A stretch of 64,000 bases of DNA from Smithella sp. GTDB taxonomy: Bacteria; Desulfobacterota; Syntrophia; Syntrophales; Smithellaceae. The number at the start of each line of letters is the position of its first letter. Positions within the stretch are counted from its first letter, which is position 1. The stretch spans positions 62,001 through 126,000 of the forward strand of contig SCVW01000046.1 in the NCBI GenBank assembly GCA_007244375.1. Reading direction: 5' to 3'. The notes under the pieces are model-generated. The model saw only the letters and a program-made list of their open reading frames with translations, was not told the origin of the DNA and made no database searches. This document shows positions 1 through 8,483 of this stretch, one piece after another. The position numbers were made by a program, and so were the translations under genes.

Positions 1-296
1 TCCAGAAGTCGCAAAACACTGACTAGGCGATGACTCAGAAGTCGGTTTTTATACCAGGTCATCCGGTAGAAGCCTTTGTATACATTAATTGCCGGATGAT
101 TGATGTTGTGATCAGTCAAATTCTTGTAAAGCAGGGGTAAAAGACGTTGGGAACCGGCGTCTAGTTGGTCAAAATTCACGGCAGCACCCCAGCTCTTCCA
201 AGAGGTGATGGCTTTTTCTCCTTGAAGAAGAGCCGCATTCAGCAATAATTCCTGCTCTTGTGTGGGCCAGAAGAATCCTTCTTTATTATTTCCCAT
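1..296 (-). CDS. Nucleotidyltransferase family protein, NTP_transf_5-like (partial, 3' end outside window)
   Basis: Only the first ~98 residues are present. The N-terminus (FFWPTQEQELLLNAALLQG, then SWKSWGAAVNFDQLD and LLPLLYKNL) resembles uncharacterised nucleotidyltransferases of the NTP_transf_5 type, which commonly sit next to PqqD and HprK-like genes in surface-polysaccharide or peptide-modification loci. The ATG overlaps the stop of the upstream GT2 gene (TAATG), with a GCAGGAG ribosome site about 10 nt upstream, so it is translationally coupled as the last visible gene of the minus-strand operon. The catalytic region is outside the window, so family assignment rests on the N-terminal pattern and context. 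Confidence 0.65.
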   Translation of the reverse strand, partial: MGNNKEGFFWPTQEQELLLNAALLQGEKAITSWKSWGAAVNFDQLDAGSQRLLPLLYKNLTDHNINHPAINVYKGFYRMTWYKNRLLSHRLVSVLRLL

Positions 297-1030
297 TAAT
301 CAGGAACTCCTGCTTTCTGTTCTCTCTCTCTTCTTCTATCAAGAGATGCCTTCAAAACGCGCAGATAATCCTTGCGAAAATCCCGGTCTCTTATACCGGT
401 GTTCGCATTGTGGATTCGTCTCTTTAAAACTACTTCCTGAGTAAGAAAACTTTTCAGGCCATAATCGATAGCTCTCATATACCAATCAATGAATTCACCT
501 ATTCTGTAGCCATCATCAAAAAATCCTACTTTTAAAAAAGATGTTTTCTTTATAAGCATTGTTCCGGGAACATATCCGGGCATACTGGATTCGGCCAGAT
601 GAATTTTCCCTTCCAGTGATTCCGCAAGTTCCGGACTGTAAAACTGTTCTACATGTCCGAAAATCATATCCAGTTCAGGATTGGTTAGAAATTGAGACAT
701 CTGTATTTTGAGTTTATTTTTTGTCCATATATCGTCAGCATCGAGAAAAGCAATAAATTCGCCGGAAGAAATTTTTATCCCGCTGTTTCGCGCTGTGGAA
801 GCACCTTGCCTTGGCTGATACAAATAATGTACTTTCGCGTAAGAACGCACAACATCTTCTGTAGCATCCGTCGAACCGTCATTAATAGCTATTATTTCTG
901 TGTTTTTGTATTCCTGGGCGAGTACGCTGTCTATGGCTTCGGCTACATAATCTTCTCCGTTATGTGCCGGAATAATAACACTGATTAGCGCTTTCTCACT
1001 GATATCTTTATTTTCTTTTACGTAATTCAT
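296..1030 (-). CDS. Glycosyltransferase family 2 (GT-A fold)
   Basis: A 244-residue cytoplasmic GT2. The fold begins at SVIIPAHNGEDYVAEAIDSV, has the nucleotide-binding INDGSTDAT stretch, and carries the metal-binding FLDADD motif near residue 95. There are no membrane segments. The C-terminal half shares a pattern with the other GT2 of this operon (PGTMLIKKTSF, VGFFDDGY, DWYMRA, LKRRIHNAN), so the two are likely paralogs. It lies 3 nt after the GT4 stop and overlaps the next gene by one base, within one operon with HprK-like and PqqD proteins. Sugar donor and acceptor cannot be read from sequence; a surface glycan or a modified peptide are both possible. Confidence 0.9.
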   Translation of the reverse strand: MNYVKENKDISEKALISVIIPAHNGEDYVAEAIDSVLAQEYKNTEIIAINDGSTDATEDVVRSYAKVHYLYQPRQGASTARNSGIKISSGEFIAFLDADDIWTKNKLKIQMSQFLTNPELDMIFGHVEQFYSPELAESLEGKIHLAESSMPGYVPGTMLIKKTSFLKVGFFDDGYRIGEFIDWYMRAIDYGLKSFLTQEVVLKRRIHNANTGIRDRDFRKDYLRVLKASLDRRREREQKAGVPD

Positions 1031-1033
1031 TTT

Positions 1034-2218
1034 TTATTTTACCAGTTTTAACATTCTTTCTTCGGCTGCTTCGAATATCTTTTGCCAGTTGTATTGATCC
1101 TCGACAAGCTTGCGTCCGTTTTGTCTAAGTTTGTTCGAAAGCTCGTGATCATTTGCAACCTTAACCACAGCAGCGGCAAATTCTTCGGGATTATCACTGA
1201 TGAACAAATGCCTGCCGTTTTCACCCGCCAATCCCTCGCAGCCTTTTGCGGTAGAAACAACAGGCAATCCCAATCCAAACGCTTCCAGTATCTTAATCCG
1301 TGTGCCACCGCCGAATCTTAAAGGAACTACAGAAACGCAACATTCAGCCGCGACTTCCCTGATATCGGGAGCGTCCATTATTATTTCTATCCGTGGATCG
1401 GCGCCCAAATCGCGAATCTGCTTTGGCATATTTCTGCCGACAATGCATAGTCTGATATCAGAATCGAAACGCCAGATATGAGGCATAATCGATTGCACCA
1501 TAAATAATGCTCCGTCTATATTGGGATAATAATTCATAGTGCCAACAAACATAATCTTCTTTGATCTATTGACAGGGAACAGTCTGAATTTATTTGTGTC
1601 CACGCCGTTTTCCGCGACAATTGTCTTGTCGTCGGGGCAGCGCGAGTCCATTTCTATCTGATCAAGTTTGCTTACTGTAATACGCAAATCAAAGGAAGGC
1701 CATGTTTTGTTTTCGTATTGGCGCATCATCATCCATGTTGCCTTCCAGAAATGTGCGTCTTTGATAATTCCATAGATTTCGGTTTTCTCTACATCGGGAA
1801 TTTTCGAGTACTGTTTGAATATGGAAGATTCTATGTTATGCTCATGAAGAATAGCGGGAATGTTAAATAAGGTACGGTGTTGAGCCATAAATATGAATTC
1901 TGTGATCAGCAAGTCGTATTTATCAGCAGCAAGTTCCGTTAGCAGATTCCGCATCGGTTCCACGCCGTAGGCGCGCATCGGCCACGGCAGAGCCTGCGGT
2001 CCTGCGGGTGTTGTGTCTCCGGCATGTGTTATCATGTTTACTTTTGAACATATACCTTCAAATGCGCCATCCAGTATTTTTTCATCTCCCTTGTTTATAA
2101 AAAAGGCGAGAGTTAAATCGTGCTTTTTGCTTAAACATTTTATCATTTCCCATTGACGGATACGTCCACCGGAGTCCGGCGGATACGGAGGGAAGGGACT
2201 GATGACGATTATTTTCAT
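1034..2218 (-). CDS. Glycosyltransferase family 4 (GT-B fold)
   Basis: A 394-residue GT4-type glycosyltransferase. The N-terminal half starts MKIIVISPFPPYPPDSGGRI, typical of acceptor domains with a Gly-rich loop. The C-terminal half has the donor-binding region (KKIMFVGTMNYYPNIDG) and the GT4 signature VVPLRFGGGTRIKILEAFGL, followed by PVVSTAKGCEGL. It resembles the sugar transferases seen in exosortase/EPS loci. Its ATG overlaps the stop of the HprK-like gene (ATGA), so translation is coupled. It probably adds one sugar to the same product handled by the two GT2 enzymes. Substrate unknown. Confidence 0.88.
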   Translation of the reverse strand: MKIIVISPFPPYPPDSGGRIRQWEMIKCLSKKHDLTLAFFINKGDEKILDGAFEGICSKVNMITHAGDTTPAGPQALPWPMRAYGVEPMRNLLTELAADKYDLLITEFIFMAQHRTLFNIPAILHEHNIESSIFKQYSKIPDVEKTEIYGIIKDAHFWKATWMMMRQYENKTWPSFDLRITVSKLDQIEMDSRCPDDKTIVAENGVDTNKFRLFPVNRSKKIMFVGTMNYYPNIDGALFMVQSIMPHIWRFDSDIRLCIVGRNMPKQIRDLGADPRIEIIMDAPDIREVAAECCVSVVPLRFGGGTRIKILEAFGLGLPVVSTAKGCEGLAGENGRHLFISDNPEEFAAAVVKVANDHELSNKLRQNGRKLVEDQYNWQKIFEAAEERMLKLVK

Positions 2219-3357
2219 TTTCTAGACCATCCCTTTTTTTCAAGCAGATCGCTTATCAGCTTCGGTACTTGCGCTACATCAGTTCCGAAATCAAGATAAT
2301 AGCCAGGCAATGTATTGGCGAGTTTTAAAAATATATCAACGGCTTTTTTGCCGGCACCGGGAAACTGGCACATGGTGCTTAATGTAAGAGCCTTGACGCA
2401 TTCCGCGGGTGGAGCAGAAATTAATGCGGAATCAAAATTGCCTGTTATTCTGGGAAGTAATATCGCATTAAGCGGGAACTCTTGAGCTATTTGTCCGGCA
2501 AAACGTGGGTAAAGAAAAAAAACTTCTTTGTCATCGTGTTTGTTGCCGGTTTTAGCCCTAGCAGGTACTATATGCCCGACTCTGAATATATTACCGGAAT
2601 CAACCTTTGCGGAACTAAACACACTGTATGCCGCAGGCTTTGGTTCTGCGCAGACAACACAATAATCATCGCTTATATAAAACAATCCGGAGTTAAGACA
2701 CGCCAGTGCTGCCGTAGATTTTCCCGAACCTCCCTTGCCTGTGATAAGCACGCCGCCTTTACTTGTTCCCACTGCGGCTCCGTGCGCGAAATGGAAACCG
2801 CGTTCCTCCAGCCACCAGTTAAGTATTGTTCTCAAGGGAGCGCTTGTTTCATAAGCCGGTAAATCACGCGCGTCTTTCGTCCAGTAGTATCCTGTCGCTT
2901 TCTCACGGTCGTACATGCTTAGCGCGTTAGCCGACCAGTTAAAGGCTGCCTTTATTCTTTTATTGTTGAATCCCCTGATGTCGCCGCGATGTGTATAAAC
3001 GCCTTCTATATTGCCAATTTCTGTTTGTACCGCGTGTCCAAACCAGGGTGGTGCGGGCATATCGGTATCTGTTGTAACGTCGTCCCATACGCAGATTTCA
3101 ATTGCCGGTTCTTCATCAGTGGTTATAGAAAGATGTTCCAAAGCTGGTGTGATAAAAGGAAGCAATTTTTCATTGGCAAATATTAATTTTATGGTGTTGC
3201 CACATAAGGTGAAGTGTTTTTTAACGGGCGTGTCGTTCGATCCAAGAGTGCGAGTGAACTGTTCCCGAACGGACGTTAAATAGTCATCAAGAAGCACATC
3301 GCTTTTTTGTGTAACATCCGATACAGACAATGCGCGTCCGGTTTTTGTTTCATCCAT
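2215..3357 (-). CDS. HPr-kinase-like P-loop protein (HprK-related kinase)
   Basis: About 380 residues with a C-terminal HprK-type fold: HFAHGAAVG, then the P-loop GKGGSGKST (residues ~207-215) and YISDDYCVV, where the acidic pair matches the HprK catalytic region. The N-terminal ~190 residues have no clear homology. Unlike true HPr kinase it sits with a PqqD-type protein, glycosyltransferases and an NTP_transf_5 gene, the arrangement known for 'HprK-related kinases' of unknown substrate. I placed the start at the ATG that overlaps the PqqD stop by 8 nt; an upstream in-frame start would add 14 residues. It likely phosphorylates a peptide or glycan intermediate (inference from lasso-peptide HprK homologs). 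Confidence 0.8.
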   Translation of the reverse strand: MDETKTGRALSVSDVTQKSDVLLDDYLTSVREQFTRTLGSNDTPVKKHFTLCGNTIKLIFANEKLLPFITPALEHLSITTDEEPAIEICVWDDVTTDTDMPAPPWFGHAVQTEIGNIEGVYTHRGDIRGFNNKRIKAAFNWSANALSMYDREKATGYYWTKDARDLPAYETSAPLRTILNWWLEERGFHFAHGAAVGTSKGGVLITGKGGSGKSTAALACLNSGLFYISDDYCVVCAEPKPAAYSVFSSAKVDSGNIFRVGHIVPARAKTGNKHDDKEVFFLYPRFAGQIAQEFPLNAILLPRITGNFDSALISAPPAECVKALTLSTMCQFPGAGKKAVDIFLKLANTLPGYYLDFGTDVAQVPKLISDLLEKKGWSRK

Positions 3358-3787
3358 TACTATTGTTCTCTGGTTTGGTGTTGGGCCATCCGGCATCACT
3401 TACATCATGTATGGGATCGAGAATAAGCAATTCCTGCATATCGGAATACTTACTGATAAGTGGCGATTCAAATGAATCAGTCAGTTTTTGAAGGCTATCA
3501 GGCTTAAAAGCATCCGTTGCTTCGGGTGAATTGCCATTTTGAAAAATCAGATCTTCTGCTATTAATTGCTTGATAAATATTCTTATTTGCTCTGTGATAT
3601 TTTTATCAGACCCATACAGAGCGGTAAATTCTGAAATTATCTGAACTTCTGAAACACCCTTTTCGATTAAAGACCATATTTGGCCGCCGGTTTGATTCAT
3701 ACTGTAATAATTGCCGGTGTCCAGCCTGACCAGCATGGTTTCACCATCTATATTTTCGTGAATTACTTGCGGTGATATTTCAAACAT
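3350..3787 (-). CDS. PqqD-family protein (RRE fold) with a leader-like C-terminal tail
   Basis: 145 residues. Residues 1-85 match the PqqD fold: MFEISPQVIHENIDGE, a VRLDTGNYYSMNQTGGQIW strand-helix, then IISEFTALYG and LIAEDLIFQ. PqqD proteins bind leader peptides of ribosomally made peptides. The remaining ~60 residues are unusual: a Pro/Ser linker, then FESPLISKYSDMQELL and DPIHDVSDAGWP, which looks like a RiPP leader (aromatic-x-x-Pro-Leu) rather than a fold extension. An upstream start would add 27 residues, but the PqqD domain begins at this ATG. It overlaps the HprK-like gene. The tail may be a fused substrate or an intramolecular recognition segment (inference). Confidence 0.82.
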   Translation of the reverse strand: MFEISPQVIHENIDGETMLVRLDTGNYYSMNQTGGQIWSLIEKGVSEVQIISEFTALYGSDKNITEQIRIFIKQLIAEDLIFQNGNSPEATDAFKPDSLQKLTDSFESPLISKYSDMQELLILDPIHDVSDAGWPNTKPENNSNG

Positions 3788-3882
3788 TTTTACTCTCACG
3801 GTATTACTTTTTAGAGTTTGGACTATAAGAAATGCAGTTTTGCATGTCAAGGACTTCTTGATTACCAAACCGTATCGCTTCG

Positions 3883-4560
3883 CTATTTTTGGCGTTTTCG
3901 CTTCAGCGAACGATTCAGCACTATCATCAGCTCATGCCGGTTCTGTTGTATTTTTCCCGATAAATTATTTGAATGAATACGTTTATGTAAAAGAATATTT
4001 TCAAGAATACCGACTTTTTCATCATTGTCTTTTATTCGTGCAAACCAGTCGGCATCGCAGGCAATGTCAAGAGATTCGTCAAAAAGTCCGACACGCTCAA
4101 AAGCGCTGTGGCGCACGCATAGGGTGCCGGGAGTATAGCCTACTGTTCCGGATTCAAAGAAATGTGCCTGGAAACCCGGTCTAAGTACAGCACCTGATTC
4201 CAGAAAAAATTTTACACGGCCTATAGAAAATTCATAAAGGGAGTTGGAACGGTGAAACTCCATCTGAAGCGGCAATTTATCAGGTGCCCAGTAATCATCA
4301 CAGTCCAGGAAAAGTATCCATTCACCGGATGCCAGAGAAATTCCGTAATTGCGGGCATTGGCCAGTCCGTTTCCGGGCTGAAGAAAGTATGTGACATTTG
4401 GGTATCGACTTGCAATTTCCGGAGTCGCATCTTTTGAATTTCCATCTATCAGAAGGATTTCACGAGGCACGATAGATTGGACAAGCACCGACTCGATAGC
4501 CTGAGCCAGATAAGATTCTCCGTTCTTGACCACCATAATAACGCTGATGCTATTTTTCAT
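3883..4560 (-). CDS. Glycosyltransferase family 2, fused in frame behind an htpX remnant
   Basis: A GT2 of 225 residues beginning MKNSISVIMVVKNGESYLAQ, with LLIDGNSKDAT and metal-binding FLDCDD. Its C-terminal half parallels the other GT2 of the operon (PGTLCVRHSAF, VGLFDESL, DADWFARI, HKRIHSNN). The open frame continues upstream through residues that match the C-terminal end of HtpX (FSTHPLIEKRIERL), so the gene may be expressed as a short fusion from an ATG at 4599. I chose the ATG at 4560 because GT2 domains normally begin a few residues before SVI. No good ribosome site precedes 4560; a GAGAG lies upstream of 4599. First intact gene of the minus operon. Confidence 0.85.
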   Translation of the reverse strand: MKNSISVIMVVKNGESYLAQAIESVLVQSIVPREILLIDGNSKDATPEIASRYPNVTYFLQPGNGLANARNYGISLASGEWILFLDCDDYWAPDKLPLQMEFHRSNSLYEFSIGRVKFFLESGAVLRPGFQAHFFESGTVGYTPGTLCVRHSAFERVGLFDESLDIACDADWFARIKDNDEKVGILENILLHKRIHSNNLSGKIQQNRHELMIVLNRSLKRKRQK

Positions 4561-4829
4561 AGTGAAAATATACGCACGTTTATATCCAGTATTTTTCATC
4601 TCCAGCAATCTCTCAATTCTTTTTTCAATAAGCGGATGAGTGCTGAATAAGTTCAGGATTTATACATTTTCAAAACAATAGAATCCGAGTACCAGTAGCT
4701 TTCCACTTTCATCACGGCGGAAATAATCAAGGCAATGATAATGCCTTTTTCCCTGCCGAGCAAATATCCGGTAATCACCATAATGCCCGTGAGCATGCTG
4801 ATTAACATAATCACTTTTAACGTAATCAT
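4561..4829 (-). pseudogene. htpX: htpX remnant (M48B membrane metalloprotease) with internal deletion
   Basis: The reading frame from the ATG at 4829 gives 58 residues resembling the HtpX N-terminus (first membrane segment, then GREKGIIIALIISAVM and SYWYSDSIVLKMYKS) and stops at a TGA at 4653. Immediately downstream, in another frame, is the HtpX C-terminal end (LNLFSTHPLIEKRIERLLEM). About 200 central residues, including the HEXXH zinc site, are missing. The start is well formed: GGAGAG seven bases upstream and ATGA overlap with the SLOG gene. It is therefore a deletion remnant of a once-functional gene. The C-terminal piece runs in frame into the neighbouring GT2. Confidence 0.75.
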
Positions 4830-5305
4830 ATAATTCTCTCCATAGAAAAAGTTTTCCTGAGCAGTTGAAGCACCGCTTCATATACCTTCTGGTCTTTACT
4901 GGCCTTGGGACCGGCTACATTAAGAACAACAATTTCTTTTTCCTTTAGCCAGAAAGAGAGCTTTTCTGCGGCTTCAGGCAGAGGCAATTCATCCATGTCT
5001 ATATGTAGCCAGTGTTTTTTGTACTGTATGGCGAACTCCCTGGTCAATGCCGATCCGCCCGTGAGAAATCCGTGGGAAACTATAACCGTTCCGTCTGCAT
5101 CAAGCACATTCTGCAGAGTTCTTTTGGAATAATCTTCCGTGGGCATTTCCTGCAGATTATATTTTTCGGGAAGCCTGCCGTCTTCGGTCCTTCTGCCTTT
5201 GGGAACCCACCCGCCATAAGGAACGTTATTATCAATGGCAAAATCAAGAGCCGCCCTGTCCGCTCCCGTCTGTCCGCCCGATATAATTTTTTGTAATTTA
5301 AACAT
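4826..5305 (-). CDS. SLOG-fold 'putative molybdenum carrier' family protein (YpsA-like)
   Basis: 159 residues. The N-terminal IISGGQTGADRAALDFAI motif is the nucleotide-binding loop of the YpsA/'putative molybdenum carrier' branch of the SLOG superfamily, followed by GGWVPKGRRTEDGRLPEKY and a central VIVSHGFLTGGSALTREFA. Members are about 150-160 residues, so the gene looks complete. The molybdenum role is an old annotation; binding of nucleotide-derived ligands is the more general expectation. Its stop overlaps the start of the htpX remnant, showing they were once co-transcribed. No specific function can be assigned. Confidence 0.85.
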   Translation of the reverse strand: MFKLQKIISGGQTGADRAALDFAIDNNVPYGGWVPKGRRTEDGRLPEKYNLQEMPTEDYSKRTLQNVLDADGTVIVSHGFLTGGSALTREFAIQYKKHWLHIDMDELPLPEAAEKLSFWLKEKEIVVLNVAGPKASKDQKVYEAVLQLLRKTFSMERII

Positions 5306-5349
5306 TTTTTACGAAAGTCCCAAATGGCATATAATAGGTTTAAGATTTG

Positions 5350-5724
5350 TTAAAAATTTTTATCTGTGATTTTTCTCTTGATTATCTCCCCGATATAATA
5401 CTCAAGTCTCCTGATCGCCTCGTTTGGTATATCGACGAATTCCACACCAGCTTCATATGATTTATCCTCAATAAGAACTTTGATCCATCTTACTTTTCCC
5501 AGGGCGGCTATTTCTTTCTCCAGATTTTTTAATTTAAAAGCTATCTTGACTACAGTATCGACAGGCAATAAAATACTAGACTCGATTCTGGCGCCGGAAA
5601 CAGAAATATCCTTGCTGAAATTATACAGGAACTTTTTTTTAGGAATATTTTTTTCTTCGGGTATAACAGTTATGGCAATTTCGTTTGTTTCCTTTACCCG
5701 CAGAGCCTTCCTTCTTTCTTTCAT
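5350..5724 (-). CDS. PilZ domain protein (c-di-GMP binding)
   Basis: 124 residues forming one PilZ domain. The N-terminal ERRKALRV supplies the RxxxR ligand-binding motif and DISVSGARI supplies the second (D/NxSxxG) motif, so binding of cyclic di-GMP is expected. The start at MKERRKAL is preferred over a start 16 codons upstream because an AGGAG sits 12 nt before it. It lies near a four-PAS HD-GYP phosphodiesterase on the same strand, suggesting a local c-di-GMP output module. Which process it controls is not visible. Confidence 0.88.
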   Translation of the reverse strand: MKERRKALRVKETNEIAITVIPEEKNIPKKKFLYNFSKDISVSGARIESSILLPVDTVVKIAFKLKNLEKEIAALGKVRWIKVLIEDKSYEAGVEFVDIPNEAIRRLEYYIGEIIKRKITDKNF

Positions 5725-5805
5725 AACGAACCTTATCTCCTCTTTAAAGAGTACTTGTATTTTTCTTTTCACTATTCACAGTTCACCACGTTTCACTATT
5801 CACCC

Positions 5806-6138
5806 TTAAAGGAACGTATCCTCTTTGTCCCTGCCCCATGGCAGTATGTCGGCTCCCCGACCCTTCATTATAATTAACTCTCCGGGTTCGGCAATAATAA
5901 CCCAGTTATCCAAATCGAATTGAATTGTGCTGACGCGAGGAATGTTCATTAAATCCGAAACTAAAGCCCTGACCGCTGACATAGCAAAATCTGTATTATC
6001 ATTATTACATAGAAAGCCGTATATACATATAGTTCTACTGGAGCTGGTATAACTGATTTTAGTCATATCGGCATTATGACTGGTCAGAATATTTCTTACC
6101 TTTCTATTAATTTCATACCTGCAAACTTCATCAGACAT
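5806..6138 (-). CDS. Conserved-looking hypothetical protein between PilZ and HD-GYP genes
   Basis: 110 residues, no signal peptide or membrane segment. A core of RTICIYGFLCNN, AVRALVSDLMNIPRV and IQFDLDNWVII has the alternation of strands and helix seen in BON-like small domains, but I do not recognise the family. It lies between the PilZ gene and the HD-GYP phosphodiesterase on the same strand, so a c-di-GMP link is possible by context only. Codon usage resembles its neighbours and the ATG is plausible. Confidence 0.6.
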   Translation of the reverse strand: MSDEVCRYEINRKVRNILTSHNADMTKISYTSSSRTICIYGFLCNNDNTDFAMSAVRALVSDLMNIPRVSTIQFDLDNWVIIAEPGELIIMKGRGADILPWGRDKEDTFL

Positions 6139-6266
6139 AATTATATTCCGGATAAAGCATGATATGAAAATCTTTTAATACCGGTTTTCCTCTCTTGATT
6201 TGGAAATTTTATGGTTTAAGCTTGTGTGATAATATAGCTTTCTGCGGATAATTCAAGAAAAAATAG

Positions 6267-8483
6267 TTAGCCTGTTGGAAAATGATATCCTTTTTCCGTA
6301 AATAATTTCAAACAGATATCTACAACAGTCTCATCATAAAGAATTCCCTTATTTTTCCTGATTTCTTCAAGAGCCATATCAATACCTAAGGCTGCACGAT
6401 AGGGACGGTGAGAAGCCATGGCCTCCACCACATCGGCGACAGCCATAATCCGTGCCTCCATTATAATCTTATCCCCTTTTAGATTATTGGGATAACCGGA
6501 ACCATTCATTCGTTCATGATGCTGATAGACAATTTGCGCCAGCGGCCAGGGAGATTCCACATCCTTCAACATATCGTATCCGGTCTGAGGATGTACTTTA
6601 ATCAGCGCAAATTCAGTATCTGTAAGTATGGTCGGTTTGGACAATATCTCTACAGGTATGGATAATTTACCAATGTCATGGATGGAGCCTGCCATGCGGA
6701 TTCCTTCTATTTTCTCCTGAGCTAATCCCATTTCCGTGGCAATGGCAGAGGCCAGGTGCGCAACCCGGGTTTGATGTCCGGCTGTGTAAGGATCTCTAAC
6801 TTCCAAAACGGATACTAAAACCTGAATAGTCGTACCAACCGCTCTCTTTAGACTTTCAAGAGTCTGTTTAAGTTTTTCCTCCGATTGTTTTCGTTGTGTA
6901 ATATCATGAAGATTAATAATTACACCCTCAACAACTGTGTCGTTTACCAGGTTACTTCCGGCGACTTCAAATGTACGCCAACTGCCATTCTTATGACGAA
7001 GACGCACTTCATATTGTAGGGCAGGGGAGTTTTTATCACTGGCTAATTTTTCGGATGCATCATTTAATAACTTCAAGTCATCAGGGTGGATAAGATCAAA
7101 TAAGGTGCCTCCGATTCTTTCCTCAGGCTTAAATCCCAAAGCCCTTTCAACAGTTTGATTTTCATAAGTTATAATCCCTTCGGGATTTACGATAACAATG
7201 ATATCTGAAGACTGTTCCGCAAAGGTACGGAACCGATGTTCCTCGTAGCGTAATTTTTCTTCCGCCCGCTTGCGGTCGGTTATATCCCTGCCTTCGCCAA
7301 GTATAGATAAAGGTTTCCCATTTTCATCACGGATGAAACTAAATGAGCATTCTCCCCATAAAAATTTGCCGTTTTTACATATAAATTCCAGCTCCACTAA
7401 ATTCTTTGTGGACGATGGTGTAGAAGATGGAAGTGCCCTGGATAGCTGTGTTGAAAAATGTTCCATAGCTTTCTGAAAAGATGTTGCGGTAAGAAGTTTA
7501 TTTAACGGAAGTTGTTTAAGCTCCTTCAGGTTATATCCCAGTAACTTTTCTACCGATGGGCTGATATATTTCCATTTTAAGTCAAGATCCATAAGCCACA
7601 CCTGATCTTTCATGTGGTCTGCCAGAAGACGGTATTTTTCTTCACTTTTTTTCAGCGCATCTTCCGCCTTCTTATGTGCTGTAATGTCATGCGAAACGTT
7701 AGCCAGACAGAGATTTTTACCAGTAGAAGAATCTTTGATATTGAATGTCATCGCATAGACATCGGTCAGACTGCCGGTCTTGATGTTGCGATACTGCAGT
7801 TCTCCTTCCCAGGTCTTGCCAGCCAGAAGCGCAGGGAGGAGCTCTTTCCTGACTATAGGATGAAACGATTCCGGAATGACATCCATGATAGAGTAGTTGC
7901 CAACTTCGTCTGGATTTATTCCCAACATCTTGTTGCCTGCCTCATTAAGGAAAATCATTTTCCCTTCAAATGTGGCCAAGTTTACCAGTTCACTGCTGAA
8001 TCTAACAACCGAACTAAGTTTACTGATTTCCTCCTCTTTGTACTTACGTTCGGTTATGTTTCTGATTATGGCCATAGAAGCCCACCGGCCTTCGTACTGG
8101 ATAACCCTTGATGAGGATTCTGTTTCTTTGATCGTGCCGTCTTTGCATAATAGCCTGACATAAAATATTTCAGGGATGTCTTTACCCTGTTCGCGCAGAG
8201 CAACTCTTTCTTTTATAACAGATACGAAATCGGGAGGCACCAAGTCATATATTGATTTACCAATCAGCTCTTTGACAGAATATCCGAACATCTCTGCCAT
8301 GCGTTTGTTGGCAAATTTGATTACCGTATCCTGAACAATTATCACACAGTCTGTTGCGTTTTTCACCAGCATTACATATTTTTCTTCACTCTCATGCAGA
8401 GCGTGCTTTGTCCGTTTGCGCCGGTGGGCATTGTCTGGAGCGCCAGTATTATTTTTATGCTTTTTATTACTGGTCTTTTTCAT
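6267..8483 (-). CDS. Multi-PAS HD-GYP domain protein (predicted c-di-GMP phosphodiesterase)
   Basis: 738 residues: a basic N-terminus, four PAS domains with PAC-type ends (roughly 30-150, 155-275, 280-410 and 415-535), a short coiled linker, and an HD-GYP domain (about 555-735). The HD pair is in HDIGKLSIPVEIL and the GYP signature in HHERMNGSGYPNN; RDPYTAGHQTRVAHLA is the usual N-terminal HD-GYP helix. It should hydrolyse cyclic di-GMP under control of signals sensed by the PAS domains. No membrane segment, so it is cytoplasmic. It is the upstream gene of the PilZ-containing stretch. Confidence 0.93.
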   Translation of the reverse strand: MKKTSNKKHKNNTGAPDNAHRRKRTKHALHESEEKYVMLVKNATDCVIIVQDTVIKFANKRMAEMFGYSVKELIGKSIYDLVPPDFVSVIKERVALREQGKDIPEIFYVRLLCKDGTIKETESSSRVIQYEGRWASMAIIRNITERKYKEEEISKLSSVVRFSSELVNLATFEGKMIFLNEAGNKMLGINPDEVGNYSIMDVIPESFHPIVRKELLPALLAGKTWEGELQYRNIKTGSLTDVYAMTFNIKDSSTGKNLCLANVSHDITAHKKAEDALKKSEEKYRLLADHMKDQVWLMDLDLKWKYISPSVEKLLGYNLKELKQLPLNKLLTATSFQKAMEHFSTQLSRALPSSTPSSTKNLVELEFICKNGKFLWGECSFSFIRDENGKPLSILGEGRDITDRKRAEEKLRYEEHRFRTFAEQSSDIIVIVNPEGIITYENQTVERALGFKPEERIGGTLFDLIHPDDLKLLNDASEKLASDKNSPALQYEVRLRHKNGSWRTFEVAGSNLVNDTVVEGVIINLHDITQRKQSEEKLKQTLESLKRAVGTTIQVLVSVLEVRDPYTAGHQTRVAHLASAIATEMGLAQEKIEGIRMAGSIHDIGKLSIPVEILSKPTILTDTEFALIKVHPQTGYDMLKDVESPWPLAQIVYQHHERMNGSGYPNNLKGDKIIMEARIMAVADVVEAMASHRPYRAALGIDMALEEIRKNKGILYDETVVDICLKLFTEKGYHFPTG

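Noticed and set aside
4660-4881. 73-residue ORF with four Cys on the minus strand, looking like a zinc-ribbon protein
   Set aside because: It lies out of frame over the well-started htpX remnant and the end of the SLOG gene; the overlap of 56 nt and the match of the other frame to HtpX make it a shadow.
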